Below the pieces are notes generated by a model, which saw only the letters and a program-made list of their open reading frames with translations, was not told where the DNA came from and made no database searches. Shown here one piece after another: positions 50,657-61,969 of a stretch of DNA of 64,000 nt. This stretch comes from DATFVA01 sp963800255 (GTDB lineage Bacteria; Bacteroidota; Ignavibacteria; Ignavibacteriales; Ignavibacteriaceae). Both the position numbers and the translations under genes were made by a program. Position 1 is the stretch's first letter. The number at the start of each line of letters is the position of its first letter. Location: the NCBI GenBank assembly GCA_963800255.1, contig CAWDAK010000011.1, positions 1-64,000 of the forward strand. Direction: 5' to 3'.

Positions 50657-53600
50657 CTAAAAATCCGCTCCCAGAGATATATAAAATTTAGGTTGACCGA
50701 ATGCATTCACGTTGTAAGGCCAGGCCACATCAAATCTTAAAAGGAAATAAAGGAAATATAGCCGCGCACCAACACCAGTACCCATCAGCAAATCCTTGCT
50801 GAAAGTATTATTGTAAGCATCCTTTGTGAACAGCCTCAAATCATGATTCTTACTCCATGCTGCACCTGCATCAATAAATGCCACTCCCAGAATATTGCTG
50901 AACAAAATTGGCAAAGGACCAGTAACGAGATACCTGATCAGGGGAAATCTAAATTCAAGGTTCATAAGAGCGTACCTTGTGCCTATCCGCTCAGCATAAT
51001 CGTAACCTCTCAAAGGAAGTCCTGCCGTGAGGAAAGCAAAGTCTGACGGAGAACTTATTGGTATCTCAGTGGTCGCAAAGCTTCTGTTTATCCAGTTATC
51101 AATCCCGCCGATGAAGAATCTCTGAGGATTCCTACCGCCGGAATAACCGCCCGAGAGCCTGAATGCAAATGAGTAAAAGTCGCCCATCTTAAAGTATGTT
51201 CTGTAGTCTCCAAGGAAAGAATAAAAACTTCTTTTGCCGTCAAAGACTCCGGGATAACCAAAAGCATCGAACCTGTATCTTGTTCCGTCAATAGGGGAGG
51301 TATATCCCCATAATACGTTATCATGAACGAAGCCTACAGCCGGTATCAGGTATGAAATTTTGTCGGTAGCTTCTCCGGGGTCATCAAGGTTTTCACTGGA
51401 AACATGAAGATAGCTTAGTGCACCTTCAACCCGGTAAAACTTGTTCAGGGGGTAACTCATCGACCCGACAAAACCAAAATTCCTGAACCTGAAAAGATTT
51501 GTGCCAATTCCCCTCGATAAAAACAGGAATCTAGCAGTATGAAATCCTTCTATTCCGTAGTTCATCCTGTTGCCGAGGTACTGGTATGTTAAACCGTAGT
51601 CGCTGTTTTTAAGGTCTATCTGCAGACTAGTTACTCCAATAAGCCTGTGGTTGCCTAGTACATCACTGAACGATAACACAGTTGTACCAAGCAGCCCGTA
51701 TAGCGAGCTGTACCCGGCATTAGCATATATAATATCGGGTGAAAAAGTGATCTTGTACCTGTTAACTTTATAGTTGCCATGCGAATCAAGGTTATCTGTA
51801 AGGTTGAATTTCTGGTTAACCGAATCGGTGGAGTCTATATTAAGAGACGAATTTGATCCGAATACATAATTATTAAAATCGATTTTAACTGAATCTCCGT
51901 AAACATTTGTTGTGTCTATATATTTGCCGGTATAAAAAGAAAGTTTATCTGAATTGTCATCCTCCCTGTTCGCCTTTTCAAAGACCAGTGTATCCCCGTT
52001 TGCCTCATTGGTAATATTTTTCAACCCCGCAACATACTTTGTAAGAGGAAGTTCTTTCTCATCAAGATTTATATCAAAAGGATTATTTAACAGGAATATA
52101 TTGAAGCCCGCTTCGTACAGTGATGAAAATGCAAGCTTTTTTCCATCCTTTGAAATGGAAAGCTGGAAAAGTCCATCAAGTGAATTCGTTACCGGCACTG
52201 CTGGTTCATCTTTGGTAAGATCGAGTTTATATATATTGTTGATGCCGTTATGGTCAGATATAAATAAGATATCCGTACCCGTTGGACCCACTACAGGGAA
52301 TGATTCATTATCATCCATTGTATTGGTAACACGGGATATTGTTCTCCCGTCTAACTCTATATTATAGATATCATTCTGTCCGTAATCGAAATTATAGATT
52401 TTAAATGAAGCCGGCAGCTTCGATGCATCCAGAGTCGTTCTCCCTGTCTGATACAAAGAATATTTTTTTACTGTCAGGCGACCAGGCCGGGTCCTTATCG
52501 GAGAAGATGTCGTTTGTCAGGTTTTCAAGTTTTTCCTTCTCCAGATCGTATACGTAGATATCCGACTGACGCCCGGTATGACCTACAAAAGCGAGCTTGG
52601 TGCCGTCAGGCGACCAGTTAACGCTCTGAATACCATCCAGCTTAACAGATACAACCTCCTTATCCTCACTCTCAACGTTTATCAGGTAGATAACATCATA
52701 TCCGCCACTTTTAACCGAAAGTGCTATCTTTTCACCGTCGGGTGACCAGGTCAGGCTGGGAGTAATAATATTCAGCTCTTCGAAATCCGGGGTACGGTTT
52801 CCAGCAACCAGTTTCTTTATGATCTTGCCGTCAATTGCATCCATCAGGTATACATCAAAATAGTAGTTCCTGTCGGTTATGAATGCAATTTTGTCGCCCT
52901 GGGGAGAAAGAGCAGGACTTGTATTATAAAATCCGCCTACCTTCCTATTATCTGTCAGCCTTTTTGCAAATTCATCGGGATCATTCCTCACAGCAACATC
53001 AGGCCAGTACGTTTTCTTTATATCTTTCTTCCATCTTTCATTAAGCTCCTCAATCGTCAAACCTATTGAAGATCTCATACCCTCTTCAACGCTTCCGGAT
53101 CCTTTGATCTTGTTGATGAGCTCACCTATCTTTTCCTTACCGTACTTCTTGGCTATGTAGTAGAATACCGCCTGTCCCCCTCTGTATGCAAAATAACCAC
53201 TAAGGTTCTGTATATCCGGAAGGTATTCACTTATCGCTGCATCACGGATGAACATGTCTGTATTGATATCCCAGCCAAGCGATTGATACTCAGCCATACC
53301 TTCATTAAACCACTGCGGAAGGCTAACCGTAATATTGTTCGAAATAATATTCTGAATTGATCCCCCGTAAAACATATCGTTAATAACAGCGTGAGTAAGT
53401 TCATGGTGAATGAGATGACGCAATTCTTTATAGGAACCCATAAACTGTATTACCACCCTGTTCTTAAACAGTTCTGTAAATCCCTCAATACCCTCACTTA
53501 GGTACTGATCTGTAATATTAGTTTCCTGGAAATCATTCTGGGAATTATAGACTATTATAGATACCCTGTTATTTATCCTGTAGTCGAAACTTTTCTCTAT

Positions 53601-53804
53601 GGAAGTCAGCGATATTTCAGCTTCCTTTGAAGTGAACTCGGCCAGGTTATCTCCGCCGTCAGTAAAATAGATGTCGAAGTGGTCAGTTTGTATATAATAC
53701 CAGGTGAAATCCTTATACTGAACTTTGTTTTTCCCAAACTGGGCAAAAGCAAGGGAAGGCAGTAAGAGGAGGATACCAAGAAGTAAATTAGTTTTGTTTA
53801 ACAT
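50657..53804 (-). pseudogene. Peptidase-like / TolB propeller / outer-membrane barrel fusion, frameshifted in this sequence
   Basis: Two frames overlap at 52401-52456 and together form one protein of about 1,048 residues. Order: signal peptide (1-21), a gluzincin-like domain with HHELTH (zinc H134, H138) and downstream glutamate in WFNEGMAEY (E168), then TolB/PD40 blades (ALSPQGDKIAFITDR, TWSPDGEKIALS, NWSPDGTKLAFVG, AWSPDSKKIFFVSDR). Last comes an Omp85/BamA-like barrel ending ISLGADF. The frame changes after FVSDRE. Removing one G from the GGG run (CCC at 52442-52444) joins both parts as VSDRRTTLDASKLPASFK. It probably sits in the outer membrane with periplasmic propeller and peptidase-like domains. 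Confidence 0.8.
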
Positions 53805-53825
53805 TAATTTGGCCTTAGGGTACTT

Positions 53826-55922
53826 TTATTCACATATAATAAAATCTAATTCTGATTTTTCAAGGTCTGCGCGAACCAGCTTTACCTGTACTTTATCGCC
53901 CAGCCTGAATTGTTTTTTGGTTCTTCTTCCAATTAATGAATATTTCTTTTCATCGTAAACGTAAAAATCTCCCTCCAAATCCCTTACGCGTATAAGTCCC
54001 TCCGCCAGAATATCCGTAACTTTAACAAAAATTCCAAAATGTGTTATCCCGGAAATTATTGCATGGAATTCCTCACCAAGGTGAGCTTTAAGATATTCTA
54101 TCTGTTTCAGTTTCACCGACAGTCTCTCCGCGTCAACAGCATTTCTTTCTGTAACCGAGATATGATCACTTATATCTTCCAGGGCATTGTAAGAATAATT
54201 CCCTTTGCTTTTCTTTTCAAGGTAATTAAACAGCATTCTATGCACCATAAGATCAGCATATCTTCTAATGGGTGAAGTAAAATGAGTATAGTATTTGAAA
54301 CCTAGTCCATAGTGACCTAAATTATTCGGTGAATAGACTGCTTTTGCCATCGAACGGATAGCAAGCTCGTTTATCACTCCCTCTTCCTCGGTTCCTTTCA
54401 CCATCTGCATCAATACCTGGAATTCTTTCGACTTGGAAGCAGCATTCGGATTAAAGGTATAACCCAGTGATTTTACAAAACGTGCAAATTCCTGCAGTTT
54501 CTCATTATCAGGAAGGTCATGCACCCTGTAGATGAACGGATGAATCTCGCCTTTGGGTGGAGAAGCGATCCTTGATGCAACAACTTTGTTCGCAAGCAGC
54601 ATAAATTCTTCTACCAGCATATTGCTCTGCTTTATTTCCTTCCGCTCAATACCAACGGGATTACCATTCTCATCAAGTTCAAAACGTATTTCAGGTGTGA
54701 AGAAGTCGATGCTTCCGGTACTCATCCTTTTCTTCCTTAATGTCTGAGCCAGGCTGTTAAGCAGGTAAAGTTCATCGCTGAAATCACCTTCACCTTTATC
54801 AATTATTTCCTGGACCTCCTCATACGAGAAGCGTCGTTTACTGTTAATAACGCTTTTCCCAATCTTATAATCAACCAGCTTTCCTCTTTTTGTCAGCTCA
54901 GCAATAACAGAATATGTCAAGCGGTCCTGATCCGGTACCAGTGAACAAACATTGTTTGACAGCCTTTCGGGCAGCATAGGTATTACCCTGCCTACCAGGT
55001 AAACGCTGTTCCCTCTTCTGAATGCCTCCTTATCAAGCTCCGCGCCCGCCTGCACATAATTACTTACATCTGCTATGTGGATACCCACTTCATAATTACC
55101 ATTTTCTAATTTCTCAATTGATAGAGCATCATCAAAATCCTTTGCATCAACAGGATCTATAGTAAAAACAATTTTCTTCCGATAGTCCATTCTTTTTCGA
55201 ATGTCCCCTGTTGATACCTCTACAGGAATTCCTTCGGCTTCATCCTGAACCTCTTTCGGGAACCTGTAAGGGAGATTAAATTCCTTCGCTATCGATGCAA
55301 TATCTGTATCAAAAGAACCTGATTTTCCCAGCCTTTGAATGATTTCACCTTCAGGATTTATCATTGAGCTGTCCCATACAATATTCCCTACACTAACCTT
55401 ATCGCCTACCTTAGCTTTCCCTATTTTATCAGGGTTGATATAAATGTCCCTGTGAATTTTACGATCATCAGGTTTGATAAAATAAAAAGAATGAGATTTG
55501 TTAAGTGTTCCCACAATCTCTTCACGTTTCCGGTTGACCACATTTATTACCTGACCTTCTATATTCTTCCTTTTCCTGCTGGCAAATAATGCTACTTCAA
55601 CAGTATCGCCATTAAAAGCTGTACCCAGGTTGCGCGCAGCAATGAAGATATCCCCCAGGTTTGAATTTTTTAGAACTACAAAACCATAGCCTGCCTGGTT
55701 TAACTCCAGCACACCCGTTACGGTATTTGATGAAGGGGTTTGATTCAGATAATATTTTTTTCCTGACCTTGTAAGAAAGTTTTCCTCATACAGCTTGAAT
55801 ACCGCTGCCTTAAGAGAACTATATTCATGGTCATCCGTGATATTAAGTTTTTTAGCAATTTCTTTATTCTTGAAACCGGTTCCGGCGTTCCTTTTAAAAA
55901 AGGCAATCAATTTTTTTTTCAT
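53826..55922 (-). CDS. rnr: Ribonuclease R
   Basis: A 698-residue RNase II-family exoribonuclease. Order: N-terminal winged helix, cold-shock domains, RNB catalytic core with DPVDAKDFDDALSIEKLENGNYEVGIHIADVSNYV (catalytic aspartates), HYGLGFKYYTHFTSPIRRYADLMVHR near the end of the core, and the C-terminal S1 domain (GEEFHAIISGITHFGIFVKV). It degrades structured RNA 3' to 5'. Its ATG overlaps the stop of the tamB gene, so they are co-transcribed. Confidence 0.94.
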   Translation of the reverse strand: MKKKLIAFFKRNAGTGFKNKEIAKKLNITDDHEYSSLKAAVFKLYEENFLTRSGKKYYLNQTPSSNTVTGVLELNQAGYGFVVLKNSNLGDIFIAARNLGTAFNGDTVEVALFASRKRKNIEGQVINVVNRKREEIVGTLNKSHSFYFIKPDDRKIHRDIYINPDKIGKAKVGDKVSVGNIVWDSSMINPEGEIIQRLGKSGSFDTDIASIAKEFNLPYRFPKEVQDEAEGIPVEVSTGDIRKRMDYRKKIVFTIDPVDAKDFDDALSIEKLENGNYEVGIHIADVSNYVQAGAELDKEAFRRGNSVYLVGRVIPMLPERLSNNVCSLVPDQDRLTYSVIAELTKRGKLVDYKIGKSVINSKRRFSYEEVQEIIDKGEGDFSDELYLLNSLAQTLRKKRMSTGSIDFFTPEIRFELDENGNPVGIERKEIKQSNMLVEEFMLLANKVVASRIASPPKGEIHPFIYRVHDLPDNEKLQEFARFVKSLGYTFNPNAASKSKEFQVLMQMVKGTEEEGVINELAIRSMAKAVYSPNNLGHYGLGFKYYTHFTSPIRRYADLMVHRMLFNYLEKKSKGNYSYNALEDISDHISVTERNAVDAERLSVKLKQIEYLKAHLGEEFHAIISGITHFGIFVKVTDILAEGLIRVRDLEGDFYVYDEKKYSLIGRRTKKQFRLGDKVQVKLVRADLEKSELDFIICE

Positions 55923-58900
55923 TAAAACTCGAATTTATATTTAAGAGCAAGTTCATTAATCATTTCATTTATATTAGCAGTTGTTTCGGTAACAGCCTGC
56001 TTACGCTCGAGCCGTATTAACAGCTGGTTAGTAATAGGATATTCAAGCTTTATGTTCGCCTGCGAAATATCCTGAAATACGTTTGTGGAACCCCCTACTG
56101 AATACCTTATATCGCCGGCTTTACCTACCAGGTTGAATTTGGTAACCCCGCCGACTTGCCGAAGTTCAACCCTCCTGACAACATCTCCGAACTGTTTATT
56201 CAGAAATCCGCCCACAACAGAGCCCGCAAGCGATGCCGCAGTGGATGCTGCTGCATTCCTATCCTGCTGCGTAGCACCTTCTGTAAATTTGCCTGCAAGG
56301 ATAAACAGAACGGCATCAGAGGCTGATTTAGTAGGATCGGGATTATTATTCTCAATATTATTTGCACCGTAATATACGGCAATATTATTCTGATTCTGAA
56401 CAAGATTTTTTCCCAGATCCTTCAGGAAGCCTTTAATAGTAATTTTTACAGCAACCTTAACCTCGTTGTTAGAGACTGAATCACCAGCCGGATAATAATA
56501 ATCAGTATAAGTGGCGGTTATGTCCAGGTAAGGATTATCAAGCTGGCTTTCAAACCTTATAGAACCGTCGGCATCAAATGTTTTCAGGAACTCCAGCGTC
56601 GATCCGTTCAACAGGTTCAGCTGTCCGCTTGCATCCGATTTTCCATCAACCCTTTCATAATGGAAATCACCCTTCAGAATTGCTGTAAGGTTCTGATTGA
56701 GCTCCTTGGAAAGCACAAAGTTGATCTTTGCTTCCTTTTCCACGTGAACATCTATTTTATAATCGAACGATGTACCGGAACCTGATTTATTCTGCTGCGA
56801 CTGATTATGCTGATGAGAAAGATCAACTAGTCTTTCGAAATCTGCTTCTCCATTCCCATTAGAAGAGGTATCAACAGCATATACATAAATAAAATTGTTC
56901 GAGCTGTTCTGGTAGGCACTCTCCGTAGGAGGAAAAGTAAGGTCAGCCTGCTTAATAACTACCGGCACCGCTATAGAGGCACCGCTGCTATCCAATTTAA
57001 AATCTATATTTCCCTGGGTTGAAATAACAAGATCTCCGTAGACAGAAGGACTTGCAGATTTGCTCGCTTCACTCAGTACTTTTAGCTGTCCGCTTATGCT
57101 GAAATTCGAAGAAACAATCTGCAGATTTTTAATCGCTGCCTGACCGCTTCCCGTCATCACACCTCCATTCTTTGTATTGGGGGCATTTTTAATCAGCAAA
57201 CTATCAATCTTCAGAATGTCAGGAGTTAAAGAGATCTTTAATCCGGCATTATATTCCATATTATTTTTTGCAACTATAAAGTCAGCATGATCCAGAACAA
57301 GATGTCCTTTAGGTTCAAAGTTATTAAATGTTCCGCCAATATGCAGGTTGGCTGTTAGCTCACCTGTTATCCTATTAATCTCCGGCAGAAGATTACCAAG
57401 AGCCCCAAGCCTGAAGCTGTCTGCTTCCACATCAATACTCAAAGGCTGATCTGCCAGCAGCCGTTCACCTGCTCCTGTGAATGCAAGGTCCATCGGAACA
57501 TCGCCGGTAATCTTCAGCAATGGATGCTCCGTGTTCCGGACACTGTCAACAAACCTTATATCCGTATTCAGGTTCTTATCCTTATAATTAAGCCTGGCTA
57601 TAAGAGAACCGAATTTCTTATTTTTAAATGTTACGCTGTCTGCTTCAAGATTTATATTCATTAAAGGAGAATCAAACTTACCTTTTATATCTGCAGTAAA
57701 ATTAAGGTAGCTTTGTATAGAATTTTCAGGTCTCACACCCATGAGAGATTCGCTAAGTTCTTTACCTGTAATTCCCTGCATTTTAATAGTGAGGTCCTGG
57801 CTGCCGCTGCGTTGAAGGGTACCGTTTATAGCTATGCTTCCATTCTTATGGAATAATTCAAAGTTCTTGAATTCGATTGAATCGGGCGAATACTGCACGG
57901 TAACCGGGTTCTTGTTTCCCAGATCGAACTGATTATAAACAGCTGACAGGGTATCGAATGTAATGTTTACCCCGCCTTCAACAAAATGCATCCTCGAATC
58001 AATATTCGCAGATAAATAATTTTCTACATTCGCAGAAAAATTAACTTCGGCAGAATCATCCCTGATATTCAGACCAAGTTTAAGGTCTTTAATGTCATTG
58101 CCGGTAAAAATTCTCTCAATATTCAGATTAACATCAGCATTCATTTGTGATAGAGTAATCTGCTGAAGGTTATTATTAAGGGCAAGCTTAAGATCAAGTT
58201 TGGATAAGAAGAAAACATCATTTTTACCCCAGTACTTAAGATAGTCAAGGTTCGTATTAAATGTAAAATTCAGAGAATCGGCAGTTTCCTCCAGTTTACC
58301 CTGAACATCACCGTCAAGCTCAAGCTGCTTGCCGCCAAGGAAGAGTGAAAGCAGCTGAAAATCCTTGAACTCTATGACGTAGTCAAGACTGATCTTCTGT
58401 CCGGTACCTTTAACAGCGGGTAAATCTGCAACTGAAATTCCCAGCGAATCTATCCCTGCTTCTGCCGGAATGAGTTTATTCAGTTTATTCTTAACTGCAG
58501 TGGTAACAATCTTCATTTCAGTTGTAAACAACTCTGCTGCATCAGTAACAGTAAAATTACCAGTAAGTGTAATATCAGCAAGATCGCTTATTATGTTCAC
58601 AACCCTTTCCCCGCCGTCGTTTTTCCGTAGATCTACAATGGCTCTTGTGCTGTCTATATTTATTCCCTGGATTGAAGAGTTGTACATTGTAGTGCTGAGG
58701 AAAAGATTCATGCTGTCGGGATTAAATCCTTCTCCGCTAGCCTCTAAATTAAAGTTCAGGTCAGTCTGCAGACTGTCATTGGCTAATCGTGCAAGATTAA
58801 GATTTTTAATTTCGCCGTCAAGTTCGTATGCCGGTAGTTCTTTGTTTGTGAAGTCAAATGAACCTGCAAGGGAAGCTGTCAATGTATCTGATATTGCTGT

Positions 58901-60412
58901 CAGTTTATACCTGATGTTCTTATTCTCCGCATCGGCAATTAATCTCAGCGTATCCATTTTATTTCCGTCAACAACCGACCCGCCTGCAAAATATTTTATT
59001 GAAGCATTCATACTATCTGGTTTTATGCCTTTACCCTTAATCGAACCCCTTGAAGTAAGATTTGAGGAAACACCGGCGAACGGTGCTATATCGAGATTAC
59101 CAGTGCTGAAATTCAAATCATACGTCATCGGATCATTACTGAGATTAAGGTTTCCGTTAACAGCAATGGTCCCTTTATCTGTATTAACTTTCAGATGCGT
59201 ATAGAAATCAAGAGGTTTACCTTTATACGTCAGGGTATCAAACTTCAGGGTGCCGTACTCTTCATAAACAGGAATATTGAGGGCAGGAAGAAGATCATTC
59301 AAATCACCCTGGTCTATGTATGTATTGTGAAATTCTATTGCAATCTGCATATCCTGACCGGCATCGAGGTTTTCTATCTGACCTTCTGTAGCAAGATGAG
59401 TATTTTGATAACTTAATTCAAGCTTACCCAGGTGCAGAAGTTTAAAAGACCCTGAAGTATTAAGTTCAGCCGATATTGTTCCATGAAGCATATTTGTTGA
59501 AGGAACAAAAACTGATAGATCGGAAAAAGCCAGTTTGTCAGCATTAAGCCGGAGAGTTAAATCTGCTTTATTAAAATCATTATTTCTTGTGCTGTCGAAG
59601 ATCGAAAAATTCTTTACAAGAGCATTTATTGTAAAATCAGTTGAATCTGTCTTCAGGTTGAGATCTGTTACATTTATGGAATCGCTGTTCACATATAACT
59701 CGCCTGAAAGATTGTGTACAGCAAATCCAGTGACGTTAGGCTTAAATGACAGCGAATGTATACCTACTTCAAAATCATTGTTATTGATATCAGCAAAAGC
59801 ACTTAGCTGAAGATTTAAATCCTTAAGAATGAGGTTGTCTAGATTGAGTCTATCGTAAGAAGTTTTTGTGCTGATATCATAATCCCTGAGTGATAACCCT
59901 GAATTCTTGATCTTCATTTCTGCAACCATGATCTTGAAAGGAAATGATGAAGAAGTTGTATCAGTTGTATCCGCGGGAGGAACAAGTTTTGACAAGTTAA
60001 GAGTGCCGTCCCTGTCCCTGATAAGATTTATCTGTGTACTGTCCAGTTCAAGTTTCCTTACGTAGATCTTCTTAAATAGAAGCTGAAGAGGGCTGGTTCT
60101 AATTTCAATTCTTGAAGCATTAAGCAGTGTATCTGAATCCATGGTTATATAAGTATCGCGCAGAATAAGCGAGGTAAATATTGTCCCTTCAAGCTTACCA
60201 ATATACACCTCACCGTTAAGGGCATCATTAGCCGCACTCATTGCTTTTTCGCGAAGCCAGTTTCGAAAAAAGGAGGTCTGACTTACAGCAAAAGCAATCA
60301 CAAGCAAAAGAAAAATACCTAGTCCTACGTAAAGGAAGACATTAACTATCTTCTGCAGTAGTGATCGTTTTTTCTTTTCTTCTTTTTTGTCTTTTTTCTG
60401 CTCTTCTGCCAC
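55922..60412 (-). CDS. tamB: TamB/DUF490 translocation and assembly module protein
   Basis: 1,496 residues. A short lysine-rich cytoplasmic start is followed by one transmembrane helix (VFLYVGLGIFLLLVIAFAV). Then comes a long beta-helical, AsmA/TamB-like region with repeated LTLRLNADKL-type strands. The C-terminal DUF490 domain (~1150-1496) ends IKLEYPITNQLLIRLERKQ... and ALKYKFEF. TamB spans the periplasm and aids outer-membrane protein assembly or lipid transfer. No TamA is next to it; the barrel protein at 50.7-53.8 kb is nearby but has another architecture. Confidence 0.88.
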   Translation of the reverse strand: MAEEQKKDKKEEKKKRSLLQKIVNVFLYVGLGIFLLLVIAFAVSQTSFFRNWLREKAMSAANDALNGEVYIGKLEGTIFTSLILRDTYITMDSDTLLNASRIEIRTSPLQLLFKKIYVRKLELDSTQINLIRDRDGTLNLSKLVPPADTTDTTSSSFPFKIMVAEMKIKNSGLSLRDYDISTKTSYDRLNLDNLILKDLNLQLSAFADINNNDFEVGIHSLSFKPNVTGFAVHNLSGELYVNSDSINVTDLNLKTDSTDFTINALVKNFSIFDSTRNNDFNKADLTLRLNADKLAFSDLSVFVPSTNMLHGTISAELNTSGSFKLLHLGKLELSYQNTHLATEGQIENLDAGQDMQIAIEFHNTYIDQGDLNDLLPALNIPVYEEYGTLKFDTLTYKGKPLDFYTHLKVNTDKGTIAVNGNLNLSNDPMTYDLNFSTGNLDIAPFAGVSSNLTSRGSIKGKGIKPDSMNASIKYFAGGSVVDGNKMDTLRLIADAENKNIRYKLTAISDTLTASLAGSFDFTNKELPAYELDGEIKNLNLARLANDSLQTDLNFNLEASGEGFNPDSMNLFLSTTMYNSSIQGINIDSTRAIVDLRKNDGGERVVNIISDLADITLTGNFTVTDAAELFTTEMKIVTTAVKNKLNKLIPAEAGIDSLGISVADLPAVKGTGQKISLDYVIEFKDFQLLSLFLGGKQLELDGDVQGKLEETADSLNFTFNTNLDYLKYWGKNDVFFLSKLDLKLALNNNLQQITLSQMNADVNLNIERIFTGNDIKDLKLGLNIRDDSAEVNFSANVENYLSANIDSRMHFVEGGVNITFDTLSAVYNQFDLGNKNPVTVQYSPDSIEFKNFELFHKNGSIAINGTLQRSGSQDLTIKMQGITGKELSESLMGVRPENSIQSYLNFTADIKGKFDSPLMNINLEADSVTFKNKKFGSLIARLNYKDKNLNTDIRFVDSVRNTEHPLLKITGDVPMDLAFTGAGERLLADQPLSIDVEADSFRLGALGNLLPEINRITGELTANLHIGGTFNNFEPKGHLVLDHADFIVAKNNMEYNAGLKISLTPDILKIDSLLIKNAPNTKNGGVMTGSGQAAIKNLQIVSSNFSISGQLKVLSEASKSASPSVYGDLVISTQGNIDFKLDSSGASIAVPVVIKQADLTFPPTESAYQNSSNNFIYVYAVDTSSNGNGEADFERLVDLSHQHNQSQQNKSGSGTSFDYKIDVHVEKEAKINFVLSKELNQNLTAILKGDFHYERVDGKSDASGQLNLLNGSTLEFLKTFDADGSIRFESQLDNPYLDITATYTDYYYPAGDSVSNNEVKVAVKITIKGFLKDLGKNLVQNQNNIAVYYGANNIENNNPDPTKSASDAVLFILAGKFTEGATQQDRNAAASTAASLAGSVVGGFLNKQFGDVVRRVELRQVGGVTKFNLVGKAGDIRYSVGGSTNVFQDISQANIKLEYPITNQLLIRLERKQAVTETTANINEMINELALKYKFEF

Positions 60413-60497
60413 TTTATAAAGGGTAAAATCTTATAAAACCAGTTTATATATCATTAAATAAAGAAATTTCAGCTAACTTCAAATGATGAATCCTGTC

Positions 60498-60977
60498 CTA
60501 ACTGCTGTATCTTTCAAGTATTGTCTCTATTATTCCTGAGGTTGACTGGAAGTTTACAAACTCGATTGTTTTTACCTCACCGCCATGTTCAAGCACGATA
60601 TCTTTTCCTACTATATTGTCCATTGACCAGTCGGCTCCTTTTATTAAAACATCGGGTATCAATTTTTCAATCAGGTTCTGAGGAGTATCCTCCCCGAATA
60701 TTACAACAAAATCAACCGGCTTTAAGTTCGAAAGCACAAATGCCCTCTGTTCTTCAGGCACAACCGGTCTATTCTCACCCTTTATCCGTCTCACAGAAGC
60801 ATCACTGTTCAGGCCCACAATCAGTACATCACCTGCATCCCTGGCTTTTATCAAATAATCCACATGCCCGGCGTGAATTATATCAAACACTCCATTGGTG
60901 AAAACAACCTTCTTCTTTTCACCGCTGAAGGTTTTTCTTAACATCGCTGCTTCTTCTATACCAAGAATACCGCTCAT
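60498..60977 (-). CDS. rfaE2: D-glycero-beta-D-manno-heptose 1-phosphate adenylyltransferase
   Basis: 159 residues. The nucleotidyltransferase motif is VFTNGVFDIIHAGHVDYLIKARDAGD, and GLNSDASVRRIKGENRPVVPEEQRAFVL and PDVLIKGADW are diagnostic of the RfaE2/HldE C-terminal domain. It produces ADP-heptose from heptose 1-phosphate for LPS core synthesis. It shares one base with the kinase gene upstream; the two are fused as HldE in enterobacteria. Confidence 0.94.
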   Translation of the reverse strand: MSGILGIEEAAMLRKTFSGEKKKVVFTNGVFDIIHAGHVDYLIKARDAGDVLIVGLNSDASVRRIKGENRPVVPEEQRAFVLSNLKPVDFVVIFGEDTPQNLIEKLIPDVLIKGADWSMDNIVGKDIVLEHGGEVKTIEFVNFQSTSGIIETILERYSS

Positions 60978-61969
60978 CAGCTTTCCTCTCTTACTGTACT
61001 GAAAAGTTTGTCGAGCTCAATAGGAACTATGCCTATTTCCTCACATACAATACCGCCGGCATAATTTGCAAGATAAGAAGCCTCAATAATATCTGCTCCT
61101 GCGGCAAGAGCCATAGTAAGTGTGGATATTACGGTATCGCCTGCACCGGATACATCCGCAACTTTCCTCGCCTTAGTCGGCATCCTTCTCTCTTTTTTCC
61201 CTCTTTCAAAAACGGCTATTCCGCCTTCGCCCAGTGTAAGAAGTACATATTCAGAGTTTAACCTCTCAAGGATCTTTGTACCTGCAGTTGAAATATCTTC
61301 AGCGGAACTTATCTTCATACCCAGAACATCCTCCGCTTCTTTCCTGTTGGGTTTAAATACCGTTACATTTTTATACGCAAAGAAATTGTTGAACTTGGGA
61401 TCAACTGTAATGATGATATTCTTTGACTTTGCAAGGGTGATGATCTTTTCGATAAGCGAGGCGGAGAGAACGCCTTTGTTATAATCCTCCAGAATGATAG
61501 CGTCCAGCATATCGCTGTGCTTTTCAAGGTAATTATAAATTTCTGTCTGCATCTTTCTATTTAAATAATCTTTACTCTCCTTATCAATTCTTACCACATG
61601 CTGCGTCTGTGCAATCACCCTGATCTTCGAGGTGGTAGGGCGTGTATCATCAACCAGTATTCCATCCGGTTTTATGTTCAACTCATTAATCAGCGAGGTA
61701 AAAATTGTTCCGTCATTGTCATATCCTATTACACCGACAGGCAGAGGTATGCCGCCAAGTTTCTGAATATTTAACGCAACATTGGCAGCTCCTCCGAAAC
61801 GGAAAAACTCACTACCCACTTCAACTACAGGAACTGGTGCCTCCGGGGAAATTCTTTTCACATCACCCTGGAAATAGCCGTCAAGCATCATATCTCCAAT
61901 AACGGCAATGTTTAATCCTTTAAATTTCTTTTTGAGTTCGTTCATTCTGCGGACTGAAAGAGAGATCAT
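60977..61969 (-). CDS. rfaE1: D-glycero-beta-D-manno-heptose-7-phosphate kinase
   Basis: A 330-residue PfkB/ribokinase-fold kinase. NIAVIGDMMLDGYFQGDVKRISPEAPVPVVEV and FRFGGAANVALNIQKLGG are HldE N-domain signatures. The catalytic loop is KVADVSGAGDTVISTL, with the catalytic Asp. It phosphorylates heptose 7-phosphate at O1. It overlaps rfaE2 by one base, forming a two-gene LPS heptose activation unit. Confidence 0.93.
   Translation of the reverse strand: MISLSVRRMNELKKKFKGLNIAVIGDMMLDGYFQGDVKRISPEAPVPVVEVGSEFFRFGGAANVALNIQKLGGIPLPVGVIGYDNDGTIFTSLINELNIKPDGILVDDTRPTTSKIRVIAQTQHVVRIDKESKDYLNRKMQTEIYNYLEKHSDMLDAIILEDYNKGVLSASLIEKIITLAKSKNIIITVDPKFNNFFAYKNVTVFKPNRKEAEDVLGMKISSAEDISTAGTKILERLNSEYVLLTLGEGGIAVFERGKKERRMPTKARKVADVSGAGDTVISTLTMALAAGADIIEASYLANYAGGIVCEEIGIVPIELDKLFSTVREES

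Noticed and set aside
52401..52456. Two separate overlapping genes (propeller protein and barrel protein)
   Set aside because: Neither has a natural end or start there: the second has no signal peptide although it is an outer-membrane barrel, and one base removed at 52442-52444 joins both smoothly.
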